Shown in pieces: positions 16,724 to 24,874 of a DNA stretch of 64,000 bases. The notes below the pieces were generated by a model. That model was not told the origin of the DNA and ran no database searches. It saw only the letters and a program-made list of their open reading frames with translations. The number at the start of each line of letters is the position of its first letter. The first letter of the stretch is position 1. The DNA lies in assembly GCA_964568455.1 (NCBI GenBank), contig CAZMPJ010000008.1, positions 1 through 64,000 of the forward strand, written 5' to 3'. The stretch is from CAZMPJ01 sp964568455. Its GTDB lineage: Bacteria > Margulisbacteria > WOR-1 > O2-12-FULL-45-9. The position numbers were made by a program, and so were the translations under genes.

Positions 16724-17461
16724 ATGAAGAAAAGATTAGACCAAATTTTAGTTGAACGAGAGCTTTATCCTTCTCAACCCAAAGCCCAGGCGGCAATTAT
16801 GGCGGGAGTGGTTTTTGTGGAAGGGCAAAAGATAGATAAAGCTGGAACTTTGTTTCCCGAAGCTGTTGAAATTAAAATAAAAAGTGCTCCCCATCCTTAT
16901 GTTGGTCGTGGCGGGTTAAAACTAGAAAAAGCGCTTAAAGAATTTGCAGTAAAAGTTAAAGATAAAGTTTGCCTGGATGTTGGTGCTTCAACTGGCGGGT
17001 TTACTGATTGCCTTTTGCAAAATGGAGCTAAATTAGTTTACGCGGTTGATGTTGGTTATGGCCAACTTGACTGGAAACTAAGAAAAGATCCAAGAGTCAA
17101 AGTGTTTGAGAGGGTTAATGCTCGCAATCTCAAACCTAAGGATTTGGGATTAGAAAAGTCTGAAATCAATCTTTGCGTCATTGACGTATCTTTTATTTCC
17201 TTGACTAAGATTTTGCCGGCAGTTTATGCTCTTTTAACTGATAAAGCAGAAGTAATAGCTTTGATCAAACCTCAATTTGAAGCCAAGCGTGAGCAGGTGG
17301 AAAAGGGTGGAATAGTTAGAGATCCAGCAGTTCATCAAGAAGTTGTTGAGAAAGTTGAGGCAGAAGCCGAAACTATAGGTTTTGAAATTAAAGGAATAGT
17401 AACTTCTCCTATTACTGGTGCAGATGGGAATGTGGAGTTTTTGATCCATTTAACGAAATAA
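16724..17461 (+). CDS. tlyA: TlyA family rRNA methyltransferase
   Basis: A 245-residue protein: an N-terminal S4 RNA-binding domain (KRLDQILVERELYPSQPKAQAAIMAGVVFVEG), then an FtsJ-like SAM methyltransferase (CLDVGASTGGFTDCLLQNGA, VYAVDVGYGQLDWKLR, VIDVSFISLTKILP, ALIKPQFEA). TlyA proteins 2'-O-methylate 16S and/or 23S rRNA. TACAAT at 16703-16708 is a probable -10 box. It is divergent from slt. Confidence 0.92.
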   Translation: MKKRLDQILVERELYPSQPKAQAAIMAGVVFVEGQKIDKAGTLFPEAVEIKIKSAPHPYVGRGGLKLEKALKEFAVKVKDKVCLDVGASTGGFTDCLLQNGAKLVYAVDVGYGQLDWKLRKDPRVKVFERVNARNLKPKDLGLEKSEINLCVIDVSFISLTKILPAVYALLTDKAEVIALIKPQFEAKREQVEKGGIVRDPAVHQEVVEKVEAEAETIGFEIKGIVTSPITGADGNVEFLIHLTK

Positions 17462-17468
17462 CCAAAAA

Positions 17469-17548
17469 CCAATGACGAATGACGAGTGAATACCCAATTG
17501 ATCAATTTATAAATTAATTCGTCATTGATAAATTTGTCATTCGTCATT
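17469..17548. repeat. Intergenic inverted repeat (AATGACGAATGAC family)
   Basis: A perfect 13-bp inverted repeat, AATGACGAATGAC at 17471-17483 and GTCATTCGTCATT at 17536-17548, fills the gap between tlyA and the next gene. A second copy of the word (20 of 22 positions for 17469-17490) is in inverted orientation at 30991-31012. Confidence 0.6.
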
Positions 17549-17553
17549 ATAAT
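17548..17553 (+). promoter_or_regulatory. -10 box, leaderless
   Basis: TATAAT ends 6 nt before ATG 17560; it overlaps the last base of the intergenic inverted repeat. Confidence 0.45.
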
Positions 17554-17559
17554 GCTCTT

Positions 17560-18096
17560 ATGTCAACCTCAATTATTTTTGCTACTGTTGCCGGTATGGT
17601 AATTGGTTCTTTAGTTTTCTATCTAATTATCAGCTATCGCAATTGGAAAACTAACATAAAATCTGCTCCGCAAGATCTGTTTGACCGCAAAGCCACCGAA
17701 GATTTATTAACCCGCAGTGGTTTTAAGATTTTAAGCGTAAATTTAAAACAACCAGTTATCACTAATATAGATGGTAAAGAGCATTATGGTCATGTGGTCG
17801 CAGATTATTTAGTTAAAAAGGGTAAAGTTAAATATATTGTGATTGTTAAAAAGGGCGAAGCAGAGTTTGATGCGAACGATCCTTTGTTTAGAAGAAGGTT
17901 AATTGAATGCTGCCGGGTTTTTAATACACCGGAGGTTTTGCTGGTTGATCCCAATGATGGGGAAATCCACGTTGTTGGTTTTCGTTATCCGCACGAATGG
18001 AGTCTTGATTTCTTTTTTAGGTTTTTATTGGCTGGGTTTATTGTTTTAGGTCTAATTGGTATAATCTGGTTGTTAGCGTCTATTGGTTTGTTATAG
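17560..18096 (+). CDS. Membrane-anchored, possibly nuclease-fold protein
   Basis: A 178-residue protein with a membrane segment at each end (residues about 4-25 and 150-177). The central soluble part (FDRKATEDLLTRSGFKILSV, ADYLVKKGKVKYIVIVKKGEAE, EVLLVDPNDGEIHVVGF) has the strand order and the D...vxVK pattern of restriction-endonuclease-like folds, but I cannot place it in a named family. The gene is 9 nt before nadK and may be cotranscribed with it. Function unknown. Confidence 0.7.
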   Translation: MSTSIIFATVAGMVIGSLVFYLIISYRNWKTNIKSAPQDLFDRKATEDLLTRSGFKILSVNLKQPVITNIDGKEHYGHVVADYLVKKGKVKYIVIVKKGEAEFDANDPLFRRRLIECCRVFNTPEVLLVDPNDGEIHVVGFRYPHEWSLDFFFRFLLAGFIVLGLIGIIWLLASIGLL

Positions 18097-18105
18097 GAGG
18101 GAAGC

Positions 18106-18867
18106 ATGAAAACGGTTGGAATAATTTATAAAAAAGAAGACAGTATTATTGCTGGCACAGCTAAGCAAATAACTAAAGAATTAAAAAAAGCTGGCTATAA
18201 AGTTGATTTAAATAAGGCTGATTTTGTAATTACGCTAGGCGGAGACGGAACTATTCTTCGTGCTAGCCGCATGTTGGCGGAGAAAAAACTGCCCATTCTT
18301 GGAATCCATATGGGGGGCTTGGGCTTTTTAACTGAAATAGATTTAGAACAGCTTGTGGGTGCTTTGCAAAGGATTAAAAAGAGAAAATATAAAATTGATG
18401 AAAGGACCATGATTGAAGCGCAGGTAAACGGTAAAAAATTATTAGCTTTAAACGACATTGTTATTAGTAAAAGCGGAATTGCTCGAGTGATTAGACTAGA
18501 AGTTGAAGGAATTACAGAATATCTGGCTGACGGCTTAATTTTTGCTACTGCTACTGGCTCAACTGCCTATAATTTATCAGCTGGTGGTCCATTGCTTGAT
18601 CCGCATTCGCCTACTATTGTTTTATCTGCTATTTGTCCTCACAAGATCAGTATTAGACCGATTGTGTTGGAAAAAGGCGTTTCAGTCACCCTTACTAGAG
18701 GGGACAAAGTTATTGTGACTGCTGATGGGCAAAATATGCTGCCTTTAAAAGTAGGGCAAAAGGTAAAAATCGAAAAATCAAAGCTTAAAACCAAGTTTAT
18801 CCGTTTGGATGGTTATGACTTTTTTGGGCGAGTAAAACAGGCGTTTGGGTTTGGTGTCAGGGTTTAA
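18106..18867 (+). CDS. nadK: NAD kinase
   Basis: Phosphorylates NAD to NADP. The family motifs are present: FVITLGGDGTILRASRML, GIHMGGLGFLTE, ALNDIVISK and TGSTAYNLSAGGPLLDP. At 253 residues it is at the short end of the family. GGAGG precedes ATG 18106. Its last 4 bases overlap the convergent small gene at 18864. Confidence 0.95.
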   Translation: MKTVGIIYKKEDSIIAGTAKQITKELKKAGYKVDLNKADFVITLGGDGTILRASRMLAEKKLPILGIHMGGLGFLTEIDLEQLVGALQRIKKRKYKIDERTMIEAQVNGKKLLALNDIVISKSGIARVIRLEVEGITEYLADGLIFATATGSTAYNLSAGGPLLDPHSPTIVLSAICPHKISIRPIVLEKGVSVTLTRGDKVIVTADGQNMLPLKVGQKVKIEKSKLKTKFIRLDGYDFFGRVKQAFGFGVRV

Positions 18868-19073
18868 TTTAAAAACTTACCGCTGTTAAGGTTGGCTATC
18901 TTATTTAAATCTTCTACTAGCACGTAATTTTTGGCATCAGAATAATTTGGTGCGGCAGTAATTGGGAAAATGGTGTAGAGCGTAACTTTGCGCATTTTAG
19001 TACGCACTAATTTTTCTAAGTAATTCTTTAGAGTCGCTTTTTCTAATTTTTTTAGGGTCTCTTGGGTATTCAT
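18864..19073 (-). CDS. Small orphan protein, 69 residues
   Basis: I recognise no family. The N-terminal half is a basic amphipathic helix (TLKKLEKATLKNYLEKLVRTKMRK) followed by a mixed segment. It is judged a real gene because a near-perfect alternative promoter element (TGAAATT-N15-CGATATATATAG) and a GGGGAG ribosome site lie directly upstream. It is a compact, soluble, basic protein and could bind nucleic acid or a partner protein, but this is inference. It ends in a 4-nt overlap with nadK. Confidence 0.6.
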   Translation of the reverse strand: MNTQETLKKLEKATLKNYLEKLVRTKMRKVTLYTIFPITAAPNYSDAKNYVLVEDLNKIANLNSGKFLN

Positions 19074-19095
19074 GATACTCTCCCCTCTATATATA

Positions 19096-19122
19096 TATCG
19101 ACATATTTGGGGTGAAATTTCA
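19096..19122 (-). promoter_or_regulatory. TGAAATT-N15-CGATA promoter element (69-residue gene)
   Basis: Minus strand: TGAAATT 19122-19116, 15-nt spacer, CGATA 19100-19096, then TATATAG. The -35 half is part of the palindrome TGAAATTTCA (19113-19122), which also lies upstream of the divergent proA. Confidence 0.65.
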
Positions 19123-19132
19123 GTTTTTATGT

Positions 19133-19138
19133 TATAAT
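19133..19138 (+). promoter_or_regulatory. -10 box of proA, leaderless
   Basis: TATAAT 9 nt before the preferred proA start at 19148. Confidence 0.5.
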
Positions 19139-19147
19139 ATTTCCGAC

Positions 19148-20377
19148 ATGAACACTTCAGAAGTTACTCAAAAAGGCAAATTAGCTAAAGAAGCTGCGAC
19201 AAAGTTGGCAATTACGTCAACCAAAGTTAAAAACGAAGCTTTAGCTCGCATGGCTGAGGCTTTAAGCAAAAATGCTAAGGTCATTATTGACGCAAATTCA
19301 ATCGATCTTGAAGCAGGCGAGAAAAAGGGCTTATCCAAAACCTTGCTTGATCGCTTGAGTTTAGATGGTCCAAGAATTCAAGGGATGATCGAAGGTTTAA
19401 ATGTTGTAAAATCCCTGCCTGATCCAATTGGCCAAGTAATATCTTCTTGGAAAAGGGCAAACGGGTTAAAAATTAAAAAAGTTAGAGTTCCGCTGGGTGT
19501 AATTGGCATTATTTATGAAGCCAGACCTAATGTTACGGTTGATTCTGCTGCACTTTGTCTTAAAGCAGGTAATGCTACTATTCTTCGCGGTGGTTCTGAC
19601 GCAATAAATTCTAATAAACAGATTGCGCATCTAATTTCCGAAGCAGCTTATAGTGCTGGAATTCCAAAAGGTGCTATTCAATTAATTGAAGATACTAATC
19701 GCAGTACCGCCGAAGAGCTTATGGCTGCCAGAGACTATGTTGATATTTTGATTCCTCGCGGAGGCAAAGGGTTAATTCAAACAGTGGTGCAGAAAGCCAA
19801 AGTGCCAACCATTGAAACAGGTGAGGGCAATTGCCACGCTTATGTTGAAAAAACTGCTGATCTTAAAATGGCTGAGCAAATTATAATTAATGCTAAATGC
19901 CAACGACCATCAGTTTGTAATGCCATTGAAACGCTTTTAATTGATAAAGAAGTGGCAACAAAGCTTTCCCAATCTTTATTTTCCAAGCTAAAAGAAAAAG
20001 GGGTTGAGATTCGAGGCGGCATTGACCAGCCAGCTAGTGAAGAAGATTATAAAACTGAATTTTTGTCGCTAACTTTAGCAGTAAAAGTTATTTCTGGCAT
20101 TGACGAAGCCATTGCTCATATTAATAAATACGGAACCAAGCACTCTGAAACAATAATTACTAAAGATAAAAAGGCTGCGCAAAAATTTCAAGCTGAAGTT
20201 GATGCTGCTGTGGTTTATGTTAACGCCTCAACCAGGTTTACTGATGGGTTTGAGTTTGGTTTTGGTGCTGAAATTGGAATTTCCACGCAGAAATTACATG
20301 CTAGAGGGCCAATGGGCTTGTCAGAATTAACTTCGTATAAATATCTTATTGATGGTAAGGGACAGGTTAGGGGATAG
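19148..20377 (+). CDS. proA: Gamma-glutamyl phosphate reductase
   Basis: Reduces gamma-glutamyl phosphate to glutamate semialdehyde in proline synthesis. Family motifs: VPLGVIGIIYEARPNVTVDSAALCLKAGNA, LRGGSDAINSN, PTIETGEGNCHAYV and NASTRFTDGFEFGFGAEIGISTQKLHARGPMGL. The catalytic cysteine is in AKCQRPSVCNA, with several cysteines close by. ATG 19148 is preferred over a GTG at 19112, because the longer form would start upstream of the TATAAT box and its extra residues are not typical of ProA. proB is not in the window. It overlaps the convergent nitrilase-like gene by 11 nt. Confidence 0.94.
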   Translation: MNTSEVTQKGKLAKEAATKLAITSTKVKNEALARMAEALSKNAKVIIDANSIDLEAGEKKGLSKTLLDRLSLDGPRIQGMIEGLNVVKSLPDPIGQVISSWKRANGLKIKKVRVPLGVIGIIYEARPNVTVDSAALCLKAGNATILRGGSDAINSNKQIAHLISEAAYSAGIPKGAIQLIEDTNRSTAEELMAARDYVDILIPRGGKGLIQTVVQKAKVPTIETGEGNCHAYVEKTADLKMAEQIIINAKCQRPSVCNAIETLLIDKEVATKLSQSLFSKLKEKGVEIRGGIDQPASEEDYKTEFLSLTLAVKVISGIDEAIAHINKYGTKHSETIITKDKKAAQKFQAEVDAAVVYVNASTRFTDGFEFGFGAEIGISTQKLHARGPMGLSELTSYKYLIDGKGQVRG

Positions 20378-21107
20378 GGACATCTGCGATTAAGATTCCG
20401 GCCTGTGATTGTAAGTGAAAAACATTAGCAATTTCTCCTGCTTGAGTATAGCTGGCGTAAAAAGAATAACCATCTTGATATGTTCCGGATAAAAACATTG
20501 TGCTATTAATTCCTAAGCAGGCCTGTGGCAAAAATCCTCCTGCAGCAGGTGGGAAAACCTCTTCCATCATAAAATCGTATACCCTAGAAGGATTAATAAC
20601 AAGATCTATATCTGTGCGAGGGAGGTTAAAGGTGCGAAGAGTTCTTCCTGCGCCGATGTCTGCACAAATCTGCACTTTTATTTCAAGGCCTTTGAGGTGA
20701 AAATCAGGAGTTAATGCTTCAGGAATAGTTGTTGGGGTGCTTCGTGCTTCTCCGATTCCAGTCCATAGGGGTCCATCCGGTCCGGCAACAGTGTATCTGC
20801 TGCTGCTGGTTAATGGATCGATGTCTCCAAAGCCGATAAAAACCCCGCAGTCTTCAGCTGTTCTTTGAAATAATTCATCAGACCCGGGTAAAAGATCATG
20901 GGAAGCTTCACAGAAAAAAACAGCTTCTATTCCATGATCTCTTTTTAATGCTGCAATGTTGCTTATTTCTAAGACTATGCTTCTTTGAGGCAGAGTTTCT
21001 TTTCTTTCATCAGCAGTCAAAACTTGCATTGCCGCAACTCGCAGTTTGTTGGTTGGGCTAACTACAGTTGGAGTCCTGGCAAAAGTTATTGGAAGTATTC
21101 CTGGCAT
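20367..21107 (-). CDS. Degenerate nitrilase-superfamily protein
   Basis: A 246-residue protein that follows the carbon-nitrogen hydrolase plan: a start like LRVAAMQV, an acidic residue in FFCEAS where the family Glu lies, FIGFGDID, and IKVQICADIGAGRTLR where the catalytic cysteine of the family sits, then DLVINPSR. The lysine expected in the middle (after the dG..l.y segment) is not seen: the region reads GPDGPLWTGIGEAR. So the Glu-Lys-Cys triad appears incomplete and the protein may be inactive or changed in function. The alternative promoter element ends 7 nt from the ATG. Family placement is moderately sure. Confidence 0.6.
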   Translation of the reverse strand: MPGILPITFARTPTVVSPTNKLRVAAMQVLTADERKETLPQRSIVLEISNIAALKRDHGIEAVFFCEASHDLLPGSDELFQRTAEDCGVFIGFGDIDPLTSSSRYTVAGPDGPLWTGIGEARSTPTTIPEALTPDFHLKGLEIKVQICADIGAGRTLRTFNLPRTDIDLVINPSRVYDFMMEEVFPPAAGGFLPQACLGINSTMFLSGTYQDGYSFYASYTQAGEIANVFHLQSQAGILIADVPIP

Positions 21108-21114
21108 GTCTTTT

Positions 21115-21141
21115 TATCGGTATATTTGGTGGATAATTTCA
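21115..21141 (-). promoter_or_regulatory. TGAAATT-N15-CGATA promoter element (nitrilase-like gene)
   Basis: Minus strand: TGAAATT 21141-21135, 15-nt spacer, CGATA 21119-21115; ATG at 21107, 7 nt away, so a leaderless transcript. Confidence 0.65.
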
Positions 21142-21178
21142 GTTTACTTAGGTAAGGGGCAGGTTAGGCGACCATAGG

Positions 21179-21757
21179 CTAAACTAAATTCTCGATAGAA
21201 TGGATTCCGTCTTCGGATATAGAGTCAACCGCAATTGCCAAATCAGTAATGCTTATTCCTTTTTCCCCGCAAAAGAGTAATAGCTTTTTGAAAAGTTCGG
21301 TTTTGAGGCCAATAGGTGCCAGAGTTTGAGGAAGTTCCGTTCTCTGGAAAAGAGGCAAGACGTTTCTTAAGGCATGTCTTTTTGTTCTAACTGCACTCAA
21401 AAGGTTTTCCATTTCTACGATTTCTTCTAGGGATTGATCTATCCTGATTCCTTGCAGATGGAGCCCGATGAGGGATTCGAGATGAAGAGAAGCATCAAGT
21501 TCTCTCCCATTATTTTGATCTGACCAAGCAAACATTCTCCTTAAAACTACATTTAAGCTTCGCCTTCTTCCCCAGCCTAAATTCTGCAAAGCGGCTGAGA
21601 CTTGAGGGGAGGCGCTTCTGAAGATGGGTTTTTTGTTTAACCATAATCTGATTTTGTGGCGACTTGCCAGTATGCTTGTTGTCTGTTTTAGCAGCCCCCC
21701 ATTTTTAAGATTTGCCGAAAAAGCGGATAATGATTCTGTTGCGCCAGGTGTTTTCAT
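21179..21757 (-). CDS. Orphan protein, paralog of the upstream gene
   Basis: A 192-residue, mostly helical soluble protein of no family I know. It lies 34 nt after the 236-residue gene on the same strand, with GGAG before its ATG, and the two align: HKIRLWLNKKPIFRSASPQVSAALQNLGW here against FKLHIKFDRGKNLFRALDSEI plus TVALSAIGL there, and KLLLFCGEKGISITDLAIAVDSI against MLDIIDDGYDIADLEGAI. Identity is low but order and spacing agree. Probably a tandem duplication with divergence. Function unknown. Confidence 0.7.
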   Translation of the reverse strand: MKTPGATESLSAFSANLKNGGLLKQTTSILASRHKIRLWLNKKPIFRSASPQVSAALQNLGWGRRRSLNVVLRRMFAWSDQNNGRELDASLHLESLIGLHLQGIRIDQSLEEIVEMENLLSAVRTKRHALRNVLPLFQRTELPQTLAPIGLKTELFKKLLLFCGEKGISITDLAIAVDSISEDGIHSIENLV

Positions 21758-21791
21758 GTTTTTTTATCTCCTGCTAATTTTTGTAGATGTG

Positions 21792-22469
21792 CTAACTCAA
21801 TATATCTTCAAGCTTTTGCATAAGATCTGAGACTTGAACTACGTCTTCTACAACGGTTGGTTCTATATCGCCATCCTGCCAAAAACCAATAGCTCCTTCA
21901 AGATCAGCAATATCATAACCATCATCAATAATATCGAGCATGAGTTGGACTTTATTTTGATTTACAGCAAGCAATGGCTGGTTGCCAAGCATTACTGTTT
22001 CTCTAATGTGGCCCAATGTGTCTCGAATTGCTTTAAATCTAATAAAAGCATCTAGAAACTGATGAAAAATTTCTTGATCGTTGCGGCTTCTTTTGTCTAA
22101 AGCAACTAGTTCAGATAATTCTAAGGTTACTCCTTGAAGTCTGGCTGGATATTTTGCTGCCCCTCCTGAGTCCTCATGTGAAAAACAGAAATTAGAAACT
22201 GCTTCCAAAAGATCGTAGCCTGTTTCAGTTGTTAAACCGATTGCTGATAAGGCGACAGTGATTTCAGAATCAAGAGCGCGGAAAAGGTTTTTTCCTCGAT
22301 CAAACTTGATGTGAAGCTTAAATCCTTCGCCAAGCCTCTTGGCGATTGCGCGTAGCGAGTTAGCCTGGTTATTAGCTAAGGCGTTTATCGTGTTACCTAG
22401 TTGGGCTCTAAGAGCTGTGGCTGCTTGCCGATCTCTTGGTGTTATTCCTATTCGTGTTCGTGATGCCAT
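21792..22469 (-). CDS. Orphan protein, first of a tandem paralog pair
   Basis: A 225-residue form starting MASRTRIGITPRDRQAATALRAQ; ATG 22469 is chosen because a strong AGGAGG lies 8 nt upstream, whereas the longer reading from 22502 would include the leader. It is mostly helical, soluble and has no known domain. The C-terminus is acidic (DGDIEPTVVEDVVQVSDLMQKLEDIL). An alternative promoter element precedes it and probably drives both this gene and the paralog at 21179. Confidence 0.7.
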   Translation of the reverse strand: MASRTRIGITPRDRQAATALRAQLGNTINALANNQANSLRAIAKRLGEGFKLHIKFDRGKNLFRALDSEITVALSAIGLTTETGYDLLEAVSNFCFSHEDSGGAAKYPARLQGVTLELSELVALDKRSRNDQEIFHQFLDAFIRFKAIRDTLGHIRETVMLGNQPLLAVNQNKVQLMLDIIDDGYDIADLEGAIGFWQDGDIEPTVVEDVVQVSDLMQKLEDILS

Positions 22470-22507
22470 TTTATGGTTCCTCCTATATATAAATAATGAC
22501 AACTATT

Positions 22508-22534
22508 CTTCGGTACCTTTATCAAAAAATTTCA
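22508..22534 (-). promoter_or_regulatory. TGAAATT-N15-CGAAG promoter element (tandem paralogs)
   Basis: Minus strand: TGAAATT 22534-22528, 15-nt spacer, CGAAG 22512-22508 (two mismatches to CGATA). A further TATATATAG lies just before the AGGAGG. It lies back to back with the nadD -10 box. Confidence 0.5.
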
Positions 22535-22547
22535 CTTTTTTTTGTGA

Positions 22548-22553
22548 TATACT
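22548..22553 (+). promoter_or_regulatory. -10 box of nadD, leaderless
   Basis: TATACT 6 nt before ATG 22560. Confidence 0.5.
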
Positions 22554-22559
22554 AAGCCC

Positions 22560-23135
22560 ATGAAGCGTCTAGGCATCCTTGGTGGCACGTTTAACCCTAT
22601 CCACAATGGCCATTTGGCTATGGCGGAGAAGGCTTTGAAGGAATTTAAATTAGATGAAATCATTTTTATCCCTACCAACATTCCACCGCATAAGGATTTA
22701 GCTGAATTAATTGATAAAGAAGACCGATTTAAGATGGTTAAATTGGCAATTGAAGGCAAAGAAAGATTTTCAATTTCACGCATTGAACTTGATCGAGAAG
22801 GAACATCGTATGCAATTGATACTTTTAAAGAGTTAAATAAAAAAGGGGATAAACTCTACTATATTATAGGGATGGATTCTTTGAATGAGATGATGGAATG
22901 GAAAGATCCGCTTTCATTATTTAGTTATTGCGAATTTATTGTGGCCAAGAGGCCAGGAGAGAATGAGGATTCACCGCTATTGAAGTCGCATGCAAACAAA
23001 ATTCATGTTATGAACTTAAATGAAAATGTTTCAGCTACTAATATTAGGCATATGATTGTAGAAGGGGAGCAAGTTTCTGAATTAATTTCTAAGGAAGTGC
23101 TAGAATACATTCAGGACAAAGGCTTATACCAATGA
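22560..23135 (+). CDS. nadD: Nicotinate-nucleotide adenylyltransferase
   Basis: Joins nicotinate mononucleotide with ATP in NAD synthesis. GILGGTFNPIHNGHLAMAEKAL holds the nucleotide-binding GxFxPxHxGH motif; PPHK and the late VSATNIRHMI (ISSTxIR type) are also present. The 191-residue length is typical. It overlaps the M16 protease gene by 4 nt. Confidence 0.94.
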   Translation: MKRLGILGGTFNPIHNGHLAMAEKALKEFKLDEIIFIPTNIPPHKDLAELIDKEDRFKMVKLAIEGKERFSISRIELDREGTSYAIDTFKELNKKGDKLYYIIGMDSLNEMMEWKDPLSLFSYCEFIVAKRPGENEDSPLLKSHANKIHVMNLNENVSATNIRHMIVEGEQVSELISKEVLEYIQDKGLYQ

Positions 23136-24391
23136 AAATACCAAATTCTAAGAAAACGATACTTAAAAATGGCTTAACCATTCTAACCGAAGAAATTCCG
23201 AGCATGCGATCAGTGGCTATGGGCATACTGGTTGGTGCTGGATCTGGTAACGAAAGTGAGAGTGAAGCTGGCTTATCGCATTTAATTGAACATATGGTGT
23301 TTAAGGGTACTAAAAAACGCTCTGCCTATGAAATTGCCCATGAACTGGATGCCGTGGGTGGCAAAATGAATGCTTATACTGGCAAAGACGTAACCATGTA
23401 TTATGCCGTGACGCTGGATAAACATTTAGACGTTGCTATAGATGTATTGGCTGATCTTTTATTAAACGCGCGGTTTGACGAAAAATTAATGCAAGCGGAA
23501 AAATCAGTTATTTTAGAAGAAATTAAAATGTATGAAGATACACCGGACGAGTTAATCCATGATTATTTTGCTGGTAAAATTTTACACGGTCATCCGATTG
23601 GCCGGCCAACCATTGGAACGGTTGCAAGCGTTAAGGGTTTTGGCCGCAAAGATATTTTAGACTATCAAAAAAAATGGTATAACCCGCACAATACAATTAT
23701 TTCTTTGGCTGGTGCCATTCCCAAAGATGCTTTAAAAAGGCTAAAGAGCTATTTTGAAAAATGGGAAGGCGAGGGTTTAATGCAGGCACCAGAATCAGTA
23801 GAAATTATGGGTAGTATGCATTTGCAAAAAAAGAAAACCGAACAAGTCCATTTGTGTTTAGGCACCAAAGGAGTTTCTCAGGTAGATGAGGATCGCTACG
23901 CTTACTCGCTTTTAGATACTATTTTGGGTGGCAGCATGAGCTCTAGGTTGTTTCAGGAAATCAGAGAAAAGAGGGGGTTGGCATATTCAGTTTATTCAAC
24001 CGCTGCACCATTTAAGCACTTTGGCATTGCTTATGTTTATGCTGGCTGCAGCAAAGAAAATTTAGAGGAAGTAATTAATTTAATCTTAAAGCAGTTTAGC
24101 TTGTTTAAAAAAGAGGGAGTTAGCAAAGAAGAGCTGGATCGCGCCCGGGAAAATTTAAAAGGTTCTTTAGTGCTAGGTCTTGAATCAACTTCCGCGCGCA
24201 TGAGCTGGATGGCCAAGACCGAGTTTTTCTTGGATAACGTAAAAACTATTGATGATATCTTTGCGCAGGTAGATAAAGTGACTCAAGACGATATTATGCA
24301 GCTAGCCAATCGTTATTTTAAAGATAAATACCTGACCTTAGCTGTGATTGGGGATCTAGATAAGCTGCCGATTAAAGAATTAAACTGTTAA
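23132..24391 (+). CDS. M16 family zinc peptidase (processing-peptidase type)
   Basis: A 419-residue insulinase-like protease. The inverted zinc motif HLIEHMVFKGT (HxxEH) is at residues about 50-54, with the third ligand Glu in the ILEEIKMYED segment. The C-terminal half has the partner domain with GSMSSRLFQEIREKRGLAYSVYS. Homologues such as YmxG/PqqL-like proteins degrade peptides; no signal peptide is seen. It is coupled to nadD. A DUF559 cassette begins 2 bases after its stop codon. Confidence 0.92.
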   Translation: MKIPNSKKTILKNGLTILTEEIPSMRSVAMGILVGAGSGNESESEAGLSHLIEHMVFKGTKKRSAYEIAHELDAVGGKMNAYTGKDVTMYYAVTLDKHLDVAIDVLADLLLNARFDEKLMQAEKSVILEEIKMYEDTPDELIHDYFAGKILHGHPIGRPTIGTVASVKGFGRKDILDYQKKWYNPHNTIISLAGAIPKDALKRLKSYFEKWEGEGLMQAPESVEIMGSMHLQKKKTEQVHLCLGTKGVSQVDEDRYAYSLLDTILGGSMSSRLFQEIREKRGLAYSVYSTAAPFKHFGIAYVYAGCSKENLEEVINLILKQFSLFKKEGVSKEELDRARENLKGSLVLGLESTSARMSWMAKTEFFLDNVKTIDDIFAQVDKVTQDDIMQLANRYFKDKYLTLAVIGDLDKLPIKELNC

Positions 24392-24440
24392 CAGCCCTCA
24401 CCCTAGTTAATTCTTATTTATTTACTTTTAGTACAATTTA

Positions 24441-24461
24441 CCCTCTCCCAGAGGGAGAGGG
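24441..24461. repeat. Left subterminal palindrome of the DUF559 cassette
   Basis: CCCTCTCCC, then AGA, then GGGAGAGGG: a strong hairpin on both strands. It could also act as a terminator for the M16 gene, though no T-run follows it. Confidence 0.7.
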
Positions 24462-24483
24462 GGTGAGCCGGCAACAGATGAGT

Positions 24484-24489
24484 TATAAT
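24484..24489 (+). promoter_or_regulatory. -10 box of the DUF559 gene, leaderless
   Basis: TATAAT 7 nt before ATG 24497. Confidence 0.45.
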
Positions 24490-24496
24490 TACCATT

Positions 24497-24832
24497 ATGA
24501 AAGAAATAAAGAAAACTTTTGCTAGAAGACTTAGAAAAGAACAAACTAAAACAGAGAAAATAGTTTGGGAACTTCTTCGTAATCGTAAGTTTAAGAAATA
24601 TAAATTCAGAAGACAGCATGTAATAGAAGGCTTTGTTTTAGATTTTTACTCTCATGAACTTAAATTAGGCATTGAAGTAGACGGAGGCATTCATTTAAGA
24701 AGAAAAGACTATGATGAACTAAGACAAGAAGTGATTGAATCTAAAGGAATATATATAATAAGGATTACTAATAAAGAAATAAAAGAAAACAAGAGATCAA
24801 TGCTAAAGAAATTAGAGAAAATACTCAATTAA
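24497..24832 (+). CDS. DUF559 endonuclease-like protein
   Basis: A 111-residue protein typical of DUF559: basic N-terminus (FARRLRKEQTKTEKIVWELLRNRKFKKYKFRRQ), HVIEGFVLDFYSHELKLGIEVDGGIH, then IYIIRITNKEI. This is a Vsr/restriction-endonuclease-like fold; the D in LDFY and E.D in IEVDG are the likely catalytic acids. DUF559 genes often occur between short inverted repeats. Here the gene is the only one in a 527-bp repeat-bounded cassette, which suggests that it moves with the repeats. Nuclease activity is inferred from the family. Confidence 0.88.
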   Translation: MKEIKKTFARRLRKEQTKTEKIVWELLRNRKFKKYKFRRQHVIEGFVLDFYSHELKLGIEVDGGIHLRRKDYDELRQEVIESKGIYIIRITNKEIKENKRSMLKKLEKILN

Positions 24833-24853
24833 CCCTTCAATTATCCAACCACT

Positions 24854-24874
24854 CCCTCTCCCTCTGGGAGAGGG
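24854..24874. repeat. Right subterminal palindrome of the DUF559 cassette
   Basis: CCCTCTCCC, then TCT, then GGGAGAGGG: the inverted copy of the left palindrome at 24441-24461. Confidence 0.7.

Noticed and set aside
24441..24461. Palindrome as a simple transcription terminator
   Set aside because: No T-run follows and an inverted copy lies at the other end of the DUF559 cassette, so a mobile-element repeat is the better explanation.
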